A stretch of DNA of 64,000 nt from Haberlea rhodopensis (taxonomy: Eukaryota; Streptophyta; Magnoliopsida; Lamiales; Gesneriaceae), in the NCBI GenBank assembly GCA_907163345.1, contig CAJQUN010000036.1:1116001-1180000 (forward strand), given 5' to 3'. Position 1 is the stretch's first letter. Every line of letters starts with the position of its first letter. Shown here in pieces: positions 13,199 through 24,100 of this stretch. Below the pieces are notes generated by a model. The model saw only the letters and a list, made by a program, of their open reading frames with translations. It ran no database searches and had not been told where the DNA came from. Position numbers and translations under genes: made by a program.

Positions 13199-13505
13199 TA
13201 GTAACCACTTCATTAAATGGTTCATTTAATTTCACATTAAAGTTACTTCATTTCATCTTCCCATGGCATAAAATATGAAGATGCTCTATGATGGTCAGAG
13301 CCTATAAATACCATATATTTAGGTCCATATGCCTACAATCTTATTAAGTAACAAATACACCATCTAAATGAGATAGTGAAGATTTAGAAGAGCTAAAACC
13401 AGATTAGAAACCATTTACTTTGAGCAACAATAGCAATGGTGGTATACATTTCGTTCCATTTTATCCGTATTTAATCTAACAAAATATGTGTAGATCTTAC
13501 TTACA
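13199..13505 (+). repeat. Copia 3' LTR
   Basis: Follows the polypurine tract and ends TTACA directly before the GGTAT duplication. Its first bases have diverged from the TGTTGG of the 5' copy. Confidence 0.9.
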
Positions 13506-13660
13506 GGTATAACTATAGTTATACAATTGTATCTTGAGAAATTAGTTCTATTTAAAATCTGAAGGTTTTAGTAACTTAGTCTCCAAAATGGTTGTTGGAC
13601 CCATCAATATTCGATTACAAAGACGCGATTTGTCTTTTTATTTATATTCATGTTTTAATG

Positions 13661-14433
13661 CCAAGACCATCTTTAACCCACTTTCAAATTTGCCACATTG
13701 GCAATTGCAAGTCCAGTGTGGCACTTGAAAGTGGGTTTGCATGAATAAAAATGTCACTTGCAAGCTTTCAAGTTTTGAAATTTTATTTGCAATGCCACAT
13801 GACATTGCAAGTACAATTTTTTATTATTATAAACCAACTCAATATCAATATATATATATATATCTATATATATATATATGAATAAATTATTTCAAAAGTT
13901 TTGAATGGATTATATTTTAAATATTATATAATTATTTATATTATATAACTGTTATATACAAAAATAAATAATATTAATATTATTAAATATAAAAATATTA
14001 TATAAATAAAATAAATATTATTGTTATATAAATATTATATTTTTAATTAAAATATAAATAATAATGTATAAATAATTATTATTATTTATCTAAATTATAA
14101 TTATTTTAAAATAATATTTATGTATAAATAATATTATATAATAATATTATTAAGTATATAAATATTATAAATATTATGTATTATCGATTAATATATTTAA
14201 CTATTAATTTTATGTTATTTACTAATAATAAATTTAAATATGAATATTGGTAACTAAAATACTAATAAATTATAATAAAGTATTAAGCGAGTTCCATTAA
14301 TTGAAATTGAAATGAATTGCAGGGATAAAGATGATTTAAAATTGTTGAATTGAGTAATTGCAACAGTTATTGATGTGGCAGTGGACCCACTTTTGAAATT
14401 GATTTGTAATTACAGGGATATAGATGGCCTAAG
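13661..14433. mobile_element. Candidate MITE-like element, very AT-rich
   Basis: The outer 19 bp are imperfect inverted repeats (13661-13679 against 14415-14433, 14 of 19 matching, core CCATCT..TA..CCC). The interior from 13800 to 14300 is almost pure A+T with TA dinucleotide runs. No coding capacity and no convincing TSD, so a chance pairing is possible. Confidence 0.35.
13675..13737. repeat. Long inverted repeat (hairpin)
   Basis: AACCCACTTTCAA at 13675-13687 pairs exactly with TTGAAAGTGGGTT at 13725-13737. The next positions (TTTGCCACA against TGTGGCA) also pair, with about 13 nt of loop. Confidence 0.8.
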
Positions 14434-15197
14434 CCACAAACACTTGCTTGATTTGTAGATAGAGGTTGTATTTGCTTGGCAAAAATATGGATATTTATTT
14501 TGAGAGCAAGAAAATTCCTATAAAAAAGTATGTATACTGACAGCATATAATTTATTTAATCGAAAACATAGTTGAATTCTTTGTTTGAAGATGATATTGT
14601 TTCACAACAGTTCCTAAGGTTCTTGACAATTAGTTGAAAAAAAAATCCAACAACCACTATATTGAAATAGTTGCAATACAAATTCTCGGGTTGCTTAATA
14701 CTAAAAAAGTTTGAATTATTTATTTCTTGAATTTAAGTGGTCAAAATCTAAAAAATTTTAAATTTAAGGTTTCATGTTTTAGAAATTCGAATATCAAAGT
14801 TTATTTCTTAAAATTTTGAGACAGTATAGGGGGATTTGGATTCGATTGAGAGGTGGATATTTTCATAATTATGGGCCCCATGGTTAATAAACCCGTAGCG
14901 AGTGTCAGAGATTAAGTCACATAATCATCATAACCCCTTCACATACTGGTGCTCCGAACTGTCACATTAAGTGCTTGTGGTTTCATTTTCCGAATTCATT
15001 ATCTTATGACCGAATATTAATAATTCATTTTTACTTTTATTCTAAAATGTATTTTTTTGGAGAACAATAATTATCCCGATTAGGAGAGCGATCGAATAAA
15101 AGATTTGAATTGCACTGTAAATAATATAAAAATAATGTAAGTTTGTCAAATATGATGTATGTATATTTAACTTTATTTCATCAGTGTGATTGTGATA
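14434..15197. other. AT-rich intergenic DNA
   Basis: No gene, RNA or element recognised. Short unrelated frames only. Confidence 0.5.
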
Positions 15198-15789
15198 CTA
15201 TATTGCACGGATATGGATACACGGATACGTGGATACGCAGATACGGGTACGACTGCACGGGATTTTCGAAATTTGTAGGATACGATACGTCCGGATACGG
15301 CAAATTTTATTAATTAATTTATATATATATAAATATATAATTAATAATATTTGTAAGAAATCAAGTTTCAAGCATATAATCAACATTAAACACATTAGAA
15401 ATCAGAATAAAGTTGCAAACTCGCCAACTTCACGACAAATGGTAAAATATTAATCCAGGACATCTAAAAATTTCAAGCATATAATCGACATAAACACATT
15501 AAAGTGGTTAGAAAATAGGGATTTAGTTAAATAATTTAATTTTAATTACAGTTTCAACCCTATTTTTTTAAAACATTCCGAAAGTTCCCGTATTGGACCC
15601 GTGTCGGATACGGTCAGCGGCATATCTTGACCGTATCCGAAACGTATCTGAAATAAAAACTTATTTTTTGACACCAGATACGCCATGTGGCGTATCCGAT
15701 ACGTATCGATGCCGTATCCGTGCGTATCCGTATCCCAGAAGTATCTGATACTTGATCGTGAAATTTTTTGGAGTATCGGTGCAACATAG
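15198..15789. mobile_element. Candidate non-autonomous DNA transposon with GATACG arrays
   Basis: 16-bp terminal inverted repeats: CTATATTGCACGGATA at 15198-15213 and TATCGGTGCAACATAG at 15774-15789 (14 of 16 complementary). Both subterminal regions are crowded with GGATACG / CGTATCC motifs (15208-15300 and 15600-15750), typical of transposase-binding repeats. No transposase frame. The flanks (ATTGTGATA and TTGTGTATT) do not give a clear TSD, so the superfamily is not assigned. Confidence 0.6.
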
Positions 15790-15798
15790 TTGTGTATT

Positions 15799-15801
<3 letters not shown>

Positions 15802-15831
<30 letters not shown>
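15802..15831. repeat. (TA)n microsatellite
   Basis: Uninterrupted TA repeat of about 14 units. Confidence 0.95.
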
Positions 15832-15833
<2 letters not shown>

Positions 15834-16429
15834 ATATATATGCACATTAAGGCACACCCGAAATCAATTTTTTTTAAAAATTGACGTACTCGTACCCACA
15901 TCTGTCCGCTCACCCACATCATATAACTTAGGTCAATGATAGTCCGCCAAGAAAGTTATTTCTCCCAATTTCAAAATTTTGTTGGCCCTCTTGCTAACCA
16001 TGACAGTCTCCTTTGAGATAGGCGGACAATTCTTGGTATGTTATGTGAATCACGATATCAATGGGCCAGGTCTTAACAGACCCCAGACCCAATAAATCAA
16101 AGAGAGAGTTGCAAGGAGATACACTTTTGTGAAACATAGTTCACTTAATTATGAGAAAAAAATAATAGTATAGAAAAAAACCAATTTTCAAAATCTTTTA
16201 TTCAAATAGGTCTATTTTCAAAATTTCAAATCAATTTGGTTTTTTATTTTGATTCTTATAACCCTCGATGGTTTAGTAAATTGCATTATACTCCATTGAA
16301 TTTTATTTTGAGAACAAATAGGTCCCTGTGTAATATTATATTATCTAATATACCCTTATATTTATAAAAAAATCCATTTTAAACCCTTCTTTTACGAGTC
16401 CCCTTACTTTTTGGATCATTGATACAAAA
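15832..16429. other. Flank or intergenic region of the pararetrovirus
   Basis: No gene. The part next to 16430 may be the viral large intergenic (promoter) region, but I see no certain TATA box or boundary. A short inverted pair, AGTCCGCC near 15940 and GGCGGACA near 16022, lies in it. Confidence 0.4.
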
Positions 16430-16442
16430 TGGTATCAGAGCC
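16430..16442 (+). other. Pararetrovirus tRNA-Met primer site
   Basis: TGGTATCAGAGCC about 55 nt upstream of the first viral ORF. No LTR end precedes it, as expected for minus-strand DNA priming in caulimovirids. Confidence 0.8.
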
Positions 16443-16496
16443 TAGGTTTATTCTGGAAATATTAAAATAATATTTTGAATATTAATATTATCTCAA

Positions 16497-17054
16497 ATGG
16501 AGGAGACAATACACGAGAATATGGATCCAAAAGAATGTTCGAGGTGTCACTCATACATGTGGTACTTCCAAAAATTGGAAGCACTAAATCAAAAGCAAAT
16601 GGCAGAAGCTCAACGCTTCAACAATAAGTGGAAATTATTACGAGGAACAAGTCTTTGCCTACCTGGCATAAACCATTACAAGAAACTGGAGAGGATGGCT
16701 AAGAGGCTTCATCAAGTGAACCTCAAACTACAGTTTCAGTTAGCCGAATTTCAGGAGGTTGATCATCCTGAACATGAGGATGTTACAACAAACCGCAATG
16801 ATCCAACAGGGTCTGGACAGACGGTTAGGATGGGAGAACCAACCTTTGGAGAAATCGAGCCGGATACTTCTAAGATGTCCCAAGATCTTAGAGAGATTCA
16901 GAAGACAGTGCAGCATTATGGATACTTACAATACAATGTCCCTGCACAGATCCATCAGATTCAAAGCCAGATGGAGATCTTAATTAGACATCAGGAGGAA
17001 ATCCTTGAAAACCTTCAAGATGTTCAAGCCCGAGTCAAGGAATTGGAGTCATGA
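16497..17054 (+). CDS. Pararetrovirus first ORF, coiled-coil protein (185 aa)
   Basis: The ATG at 16497 is the first after the primer site, and the frame is intact to TGA at 17052. The product is hydrophilic and Gln/Glu-rich. A CXXC pair near residues 14-17 (CSRCHSYMW) is followed by probable coiled-coil stretches near residues 25-85 and 120-185. Position and composition fit the small virion-associated or unassigned ORF found before the coat gene in several caulimovirid genera. I do not recognise it more precisely, and no function can be read from motifs. Confidence 0.6.
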   Translation: MEETIHENMDPKECSRCHSYMWYFQKLEALNQKQMAEAQRFNNKWKLLRGTSLCLPGINHYKKLERMAKRLHQVNLKLQFQLAEFQEVDHPEHEDVTTNRNDPTGSGQTVRMGEPTFGEIEPDTSKMSQDLREIQKTVQHYGYLQYNVPAQIHQIQSQMEILIRHQEEILENLQDVQARVKELES

Positions 17055-17342
17055 CAAAGTCCTTCAGGAAGAAGAAAAGGAGGGTGACTACCACCGTCCT
17101 ATGGAACAGAACATCAAAAAGAGAAAGTGGAGGAGATCCGACAACCTTTGACAGAGACTGAAAAAATATTGCAGTCCTACGTGGAGATCCAATACTTTCC
17201 ACAAAGTAATGGAAATAATCAACGTGGAAGATCTACGTGATCTTGCTGATTCATTTGCGGGATTGAATCTCGTAGACTTTAACACAAATCAAGTTGGTGA
17301 TATTTCTATACTACCACCACCACAAGAGAGTTTCAGGTCAAA
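17055..17342 (+). other. Pararetrovirus spacer up to the solo-LTR insertion
   Basis: Follows the stop of the first viral ORF. Short frames in this stretch could be the start of the next viral ORF, but I see no clear start or domain before the insertion at 17348. Confidence 0.45.
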
Positions 17343-19607
17343 CAATCTGTAAGGACCCTAGTTCCTTAAGTGCGGATTAAAGGCATAATTAGAGCTAACA
17401 TGTATAATCAAAGTATAAAAGTTCGTGTTGAGACCTTGAGCCTTAAGAATTACATGCCAAGTTAAGGACTTTCAAATGGATTAATTACATTCTCTAACAA
17501 ATGAATGTTAATCACTATAGCTTTACACTACTCCTAGAGTAGACACTATACAAAATAATCTTGTCCTTCCTCATCAAAAGCGCTCTTCACAAGCTCACTG
17601 CCTCAACCCGTCCTTAGCCCCCTTTTCATGCCAAAATGTACCTACAAGGACAACCCCCAAAACATGAGCATATATCATCCATATTCAAGTATTCTATCAT
17701 CGCTTCAAGTGACAGTGGCAAAACATTAAAATCATCACCCTAGTATAACCATGACTCATGGGATGTGCACCAACAATCATCATATACATATGCAATCGTA
17801 ATGTATAATTCAACATGTATTTGTATCCACAATGCACAATTCCATATATACTTGCATCCACAATGCATTCAAATGAGTATATAAAATACATGTACCGTTG
17901 GGTGCCCGTACGTCTTTCTACGTACCTTTCCAAAAGTAGGATGTGATAGGACTTCACTTCATTGGCTGTGTTGCCACCTGTGATGGTTCTACACATTCAC
18001 ACAAACCAATATTAGAACCCAATAATAGTCCAATACCAAAAATCCTACAAAAATAACCAAAACAACACTTTTTGGTGACTCGCGATAGATCGCCACAAGG
18101 CCCCGATCGATCCCGAGATCACATTGCCCGAATCCGAAATTTTCTGCACTCGGCGATCGATAGCCACATTTGGCACGATCGATCGCCAGCCCCGCCGATC
18201 GATCTCCCAAATATGGCGATCGATCGCCAAGCGCTTCTGGAGCGCACCGCCCGCGCGCGATCGATCGCCAGAAACGGGCGATCGATCGCCGCTTCCTGTA
18301 CTTCGAAAAACACCATTTTTTCCACCATATTTTCTTCCCCAACTACACCAACCCATATACCATCAAACCAATAACATAAAAACACCATAAACCTTCAACA
18401 TACACCTCAATACTACCAAAAATCCAACACCCAAATAAAAATAATACCAAACCAAAACAAACCCATTTCAAAACAACAAACACCATTTCAAATCCAAACC
18501 AAACACCATTAAAACATCAAGGAGGGATCCATACCTCTTATGGACTCTAAATCTCACCAAGAATCTCACAAACCAAGCTTTTGCAAAGATTTTCCCTCCA
18601 CCTTTAAGCCAAAATCGAAAATGGGTTTGGGGATAGGGTTTGGAAGAGTGATTGGGGATTGTAAAAAGTGGTGGGGAAAGTGGGGGGTATTGGTGTAATA
18701 CCCCCGAAATGTGATATGATTATGTACTACGATGATGAATTATGATGTGTTTAAGGGTTGTGGTGTATTTAATTTGGGGGATAATACTTATGATGTGATG
18801 ATATGATTTAGGGGGCATGTTGGGTGTTTTAGAGGATGTATTAATTAAGTTGTTAAATATCGAGTGAGGATATTTTAATACATCGTACTAAATACCGGGA
18901 CACAATTAAACACCACATGGCACCCCAACCACACCATCCCACCCCCACCACTCGGTCACCACCCATCCCCCCACTTGGCAACCCATACCTCTTTCCACTT
19001 GGCCAACTCACACTCCCATCATCCAATCATCCCATCTCTTCCACCTCTCTTCTCCTCCTTCTCTCCTCAACCTCCATTTTCGTCCCTGGATAAGCAGCAT
19101 TAAGGCAAGGAAAGGCTTGGTAAAAGTGTTCCAAAAACCTTGCAAAAGAGGAGCGAAAGAGAGGGGTAAGTGGGTACCCTGTTTTTCTGAGTTTGTGTTG
19201 AGTTTGGATTTGGTGGATTATTTTTAACGCATGCTAAGTGTAGGTTTGGGTGAAACATTGGTATGAATACTTACATGGTAGTTTTGTGTAACTACTAGCA
19301 TGTTTGTTTGAGCATGTTACATGTTTTATGTGATAGATTTCTAGTTATGAATCTATGTGGTCGAAAACCTGGGCAAGGAAGAAGATACTCTGTTTTCTGT
19401 ATAGGTTGGTTGAGGATGAAGATTATGATGATGTTATGATGCATGTTAGCTTAGGTTTTGCTAAACCTTTAATTTGAATACATGCATGGTAGTTTTATGA
19501 AGCTTGTAACATTTTTTGTTCAGGCATGTTTATGCCTTATGAAGTAGAAATGATGGTATGAAATGAGGTGCTCAAAAATCTGGGGAAGTCCCGATTTTTT
19601 CAGAGTT

Positions 19608-19835
19608 CTCGATCGATCAAGATTTTGGTCCCGATCGATCTAGCGAGACAGAATGTTTAAAGCATGTTTTGAATTTCAGGTGCCGATCGATCGAAGGATT
19701 TCTCGATCGATCGGTGAAGCTCCTCGATCGATCGGTAAAATGTTTCGATCGATCGATCGAGGCAGAATGTTTGGGAACTATTTGTGCACAGTTTCTCGAT
19801 CGATCGAGACCTTGGGGCCGATCGATCGAGAGAGG
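19608..19835. repeat. GATCGATC palindrome array, element A 5' LTR
   Basis: Eight GATCGATC-type motifs in about 230 bp, flanked mostly as TCGATCGATCGA. They lie between the splice-donor-like site at 19166 and the AG at 19929-19930. The sequence has no stop codon in any frame, which explains the meaningless DRS-rich open frames on both strands. Confidence 0.9.
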
Positions 19836-19930
19836 CAGAAAGTTGAAAAATAAGATGATGTTTTATTTTGTTAAGTTTATGATGTGAGATGGTATTGAGG
19901 CATCTAATATGGTATTGTGTGGTCTTGTAG

Positions 19931-19995
19931 AACCATCCCAGGTACCGGCACCATCAAGGAGATAAAGTCTGTTGACTCCTCCTCCTTTTAAAAAG
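19931..19995 (+). other. Candidate exon within LTR A (65 nt)
   Basis: Preceded by GGTCTTGTAG (acceptor-like) and followed by G|GTACGTAAGAG (donor-like). It starts AACCATCCCAG and contains GGAGATAAAGT. The same block occurs in the A 3' LTR (28620-28684, 65 nt), D (38914-38979 and 63231-63296, 66 nt), G (53153-53086 and 59861-59794, 68 nt, minus) and the solo LTR (17988-17926, 63 nt, minus). Splicing itself is inferred. Confidence 0.5.
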
Positions 19996-20147
19996 GTACG
20001 TAAGAGGCGTACGGGCATCGGACGGTAACATACATCTTTACACTACGACTATGCTTTTATTGCATGAGTATTCACGATGAAATGATGATGTTTACACGAT
20101 GTTATATGATGATGTTTATACGATGCTTATATGATGATGTTTATACG

Positions 20148-20486
20148 ATATTATTTGTGGTAAGATGCCACGGGGTAAGATGCCCCATATGTTAAGAGGC
20201 CATACGTTATTATTTGTGGTAAGATGCCACGGGGTAAGATGCCCCATATGGTAAGAGGCCATACGATGTTATTTGTGGTAAGATGCCACGGGGTAAGATG
20301 CCCCACATGGTAAGAGGTCATACGTTATTATTTGTGGTAAGATGCCACGGGGTAAGATGCCCCATATGGTAAGAGGCCATACGATGTTATTTGTGGTAAG
20401 ATGCCACGGGGTAAGATGCCCCATATGGTAAGAGGCCATACGATGTTATTTGTGGTAAGATGCCACGGGGTAAGATGCCCCATATG
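20148..20486. repeat. Tandem hairpin array, element A 5' LTR (six units of about 59 bp)
   Basis: Each unit holds three potential hairpins with a 7-nt loop: GTGG-TAAGATG-CCAC, GGGG-TAAGATG-CCCC and ATGG-TAAGAGG-CCAT. The stems differ but stay complementary, while the loop is nearly constant. Unit 3 has a CCAT to TCAT change that leaves a G-U pair. The last unit is cut after the second hairpin. Confidence 0.85.
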
Positions 20487-20910
20487 CATGAATATGAATC
20501 AGGGACAACGAAAAGAAGTTAATGAACAATCAGCATATTTACTTAACCAAGATTTCATGCATTTACTATGATGTTGTTATGATGTTAAGTATGATTGTAT
20601 ATGCTCATGATGTGTTGTCCCTGTAGGTACACTTTTGGACTAAAGGACTAAGGGTCGGGTTGAGGCTGTGAGCTACGAGGAACACATGGATGTATAGGAT
20701 GCAAGTCATGATTAGTACTCTAGGAGTAGTGTAAATTTAAATGTTAACATTCTTTTGGGGAATGTAATTAATAATTTTTGAAGCGCTGTATTTTGGCCTG
20801 TAATCCCGTTAGCTCCTGTAACAACCGGAACCTTAAGATGTTGTCTAATGCATGATTAGTCCTTCTTTTGTTCAAATTAACACTGTTAAGGTAGGAAGAC
20901 CCTACATTAG

Positions 20911-20922
20911 TGGTATCAGAGC
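20911..20922 (+). other. PBS of element A
   Basis: TGGTATCAGAGC, 4 nt after the LTR end (TTAG spacer). Initiator tRNA-Met type. Confidence 0.93.
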
Positions 20923-21110
20923 AGTGGTTAGATAACTCGGGAATGAGTGAAGGGTAGCCTTAGCAATAAGTTAGCTAGGTGCTTACTTTTGAACATGTTT
21001 ATATGTATGTTGCATATGAAGAAGAGGATGTTGTGCTAACATGTTTAATTATCTAGCGATGTACTTTATGAACTGCTTTTGGGTATTGTTGTTAACCTTT
21101 GTGTTGCAGC

Positions 21111-24100
21111 ATGGCAGCGAATATAGAAGTGGGTGACGCCATTAGTGTGAATGCAAGTGCTGGGCGTACGAATCCACTGCCACCACCAGCCTTGGGTGAA
21201 GAACCCTCTGAACAACAGTTGCTACCTGGGGAGTTGAGCTTGGCTCAATTTATGATGTACCGACCCCCGATGTTCGAAGGAACTGAATCAGGGGAAAAGG
21301 CTGAGGAATGGTTGGAGAGGATTGAACAGATATTTGTGGCAGCGCCTTGTGCAAAGACGGCATGGACCAGGTTAGCAGAATTTCAGCTGGCCAAGAAGGC
21401 ACTGATGTTGTGGAAGACCACAGTGATTGAGCAAGAGGCTCAGGGTCAAGAGATTATTTGGAAACTATTCAGGACTAGGTTTCTGACTCGCTATTTCTCA
21501 GCTGCTGCGAGACAGGCTAAAGAGGATGAGTTTACCAACTTGAGACAAGGTACTATGCCTGTATCCGATTATGCTCTTCATTACTGCTCCTTACTCCGGT
21601 ATGTACCTCATGTGGCTGCAAGTACCCAAGCTAAGATGAGGAATTTCATGAAAGGCTTGAGGCCTGAGCTGTATGACAGGGTCGCCACTTATGGCCCTGC
21701 ATGTTTTGACGACGCGCTTTCACGAGCCGAGCTAGCCGAACTGGGAGTTGGCGCATATCCTGATGCAGTGCCACCTCCAGCACCCCCTCAGAAATCTACT
21801 TCTGACAATTTGAGGCCGATGGGTGATCAATTCAAACCAAGGGGGAACACAACGACTTTGAGGTTCAGTGGCAAGAGGCCTGAGAATCGTTGGAAAGGGA
21901 ACCGTAGGAATGATGCTCTATCTGGGAGAGGACAGTCTCAGGGAGACATATCTGGAAGAGTTCAGTGCACTCTTTGTGGGCAACCACATTTGGCAAAAGA
22001 CTGCGTAGGATGCTATGTCTGTGGCGACAGAGGCCACTTTGCTCGGCAGTGTCCCAACAAGGGAAGACAGCAGAACTCTATGGGGAGGCCTGCGGACAGA
22101 GCGGCACATCACATACCACCTTTTGCACCAAGGTAGTATGGAGGTCAGCCGGCGGGGCCACCTCAGGGGCAGGTCTATGCTTTGACGAGGGAGCAGGCTA
22201 CGGCGGCTCCAAAGGAGGTGATAGCGGGTACGTGTCTTTTATTTACGCACCCGGCTTTTATATTGATAGACACAGGTGTGTCACACTCTTTTGTGTCGAC
22301 GAGTTTTGTTGAAAGGCACCACATATGCACTTCTCCGTCGCCCATGCCTCTTATGGTCTCGACCCCCGTGGGAAGAAGTTTGACTACGGATCAGATTGTC
22401 TATGATGGCCTCATTTATTTTGAGGATAACGAGTTAAGATCAGATTTGATTGTTCTGGGGATGTCAGACTTTGACTGTATTGTAGGCATTGATGTTCTGA
22501 ACAAGTATCAGGCAGTGGTAGACTGCAGACAGAGGACTGTCCGGTTCAGATCTGATTTAGGAGTCCAGTAGACATTCTATGGGGATGGTTCCCGTCCAAA
22601 GATTCCGCTGATATCCGCTGCCAAGATGGCACAATTATTGGAACGAGGCCATACGGGATATCTTATCTATGCTGTGGACCCCAGGAAGATTGAAGCTGTG
22701 ATGGAGTGGGCTGCACCCACTTCTGTACCGGAGATTCGGAGTTTCCTCGGTTTGGCAGGTTATTACCGACGTTTTGTCGAGGGTTTTTCAAAGATCGCCA
22801 AACCCCTGACACAGCTGACTCAGAAAGGAGTCCCCTTCTTTTGGTCAGAGGCTTGTGAGGAAAGCTTCCAAGAGCTGAAGCGTCGTTTGACTACAACGCC
22901 TGTGTTGGTGATTCCGTCTGAGAATAAGAGGTTCGCCTTGTATGCGGATGCGTCATTACAGGGCTTGGGCTGTGTGTTGATGCAAGATAAGCATGTGGTG
23001 GCTTATGCATCGAGGCAGCTGAAGCCACACGAGGCTAGGTATCCAGTGCATGATTTGGAACTGGCGGCCATCATTTTTGCCTTGAAGATTTGGAGGCATT
23101 ATTTGTATGGCACGTCTTTCACTATATTTACGGACCATAAGAGCCTGAAGTTCTTATTCACTCAGGCAGAGTTGAATATGCGGCAAAGAAGATGGATGGA
23201 TTTGCTTAAGGATTATGATTGTGAAATTGAGTACCATCCAGGTAAAGCGAACTTGATAGCAGACGCCTTAAGTCGTAAGGTGAAGAGTACTGCTGAGGAT
23301 GCTATGTGCTTGTCGGCTTTGATGACTTCTTACTGCCATCTGGGCTATGATTTCGATGTAGACACGTCGCCTGTGCGAGTGTCGACCTTATTGGCAGAGC
23401 CAGATATATTTGAGGCGATCAGGAAGGCCCAGAGGTTGGATGATGAGGTTCAGAGGTGGACATCATTAGTACTTCAGGGTCGGCCATCCAAGTTCAGAGT
23501 GGCAGAGGATGATTCTTTGAGACTGGGCAACCGATGGGTAGTCCCAGATACACCAGAGTTGCGCAGAGGAATATTGGAGCGAGCTCACAGTAGTCGGTTC
23601 AGTATCCACCCAGGAGGAAAGAAGATGTACAAAGACCTATGCGGTCAATTCTGGTGGAGACGCATGAAGCGTGAGGTAATTACTTTTGTTAAAAGATGTT
23701 TGATCTGCCAGCAGGTAAAGGCAGAGAGGCAGAGGCCTGGTGGCGAGCTGAAGAGCTTAGAGGTGCCTGAATGGAAGTGGGAGCATATATCTATGGACTT
23801 TGTGACCCACTTGCCAAGGACGGCCTCAGGATTTGATGCGATCTGGGTGATCGTAGATAGGCTGACGAAGGTGGCTCACTTCATCCCTTACAGCATGTCG
23901 TATGCATACTTAAAGATGACCCAGATATATATACGGGATGTGGTGAGATTGCATGGTATTCCAGTCTCGATAGTGTCTGACAGAGACCCGAGGTTCGCTT
24001 CACATTTCTGGGAGGGTCTCCAGACAGCTTTGGGCACAGAGGTGAGACTGAGTACGGCCTATCACACTCAGGCAGACGGCCAAACGGAGCGTACCATTCA

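Larger units (their letters stand above)
7439..13505 (+). mobile_element. Complete but decayed Ty1/copia element (TSD GGTAT)
   Basis: Two LTRs of about 0.3 kb flank a gag-protease-integrase-RT-RNase H internal region in Copia order. The exact 5-bp duplication GGTAT sits at 7434-7438 and 13506-13510. Ends are TG (7439) and TTACA (13505). The polypurine tract CAAGTGGGAGA (13187-13197) precedes the 3' LTR. A PBS-like GTCAATGTCAGAGCC follows the 5' LTR near 7762 and is degenerate relative to TGGTATCAGAGCC. The LTRs differ at many positions, so the insertion is old. Confidence 0.92.
18694..20906 (+). repeat. 5' LTR of element A (2213 bp)
   Basis: The parts in order are: splice-donor-like GGGGTAAGT at 19163-19171; GATCGATC array 19608-19835 (eight motifs); candidate exon 19931-19995; GTACG/CGTAC hairpin from 19996; tandem hairpin array 20148-20486 (six units); CTCTAGGAG hairpin 20716-20728; LTR end CCTACA. 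The 3' LTR has seven palindromes and four array units, so both arrays have changed since insertion. Confidence 0.93.

Noticed and set aside
16430..16442. End of a Copia or gypsy LTR at this PBS
   Set aside because: No LTR end or second LTR copy lies next to it, and the following ORFs are caulimovirid-like with a movement protein and no integrase.
18045..18390. Overlapping open frames on both strands rich in DRS/IDR repeats (also near 19653, 25781, 28233, 38552, 60007 and 62831)
   Set aside because: They are translations of GATCGATC arrays, which contain no stop codon in any frame. The same repeat gives open frames on both strands and no conserved start.
20148..20486. CRISPR-like direct repeats
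   Set aside because: The units are contiguous tandem copies without unique spacers, lie inside a plant LTR, and have no cas genes nearby.
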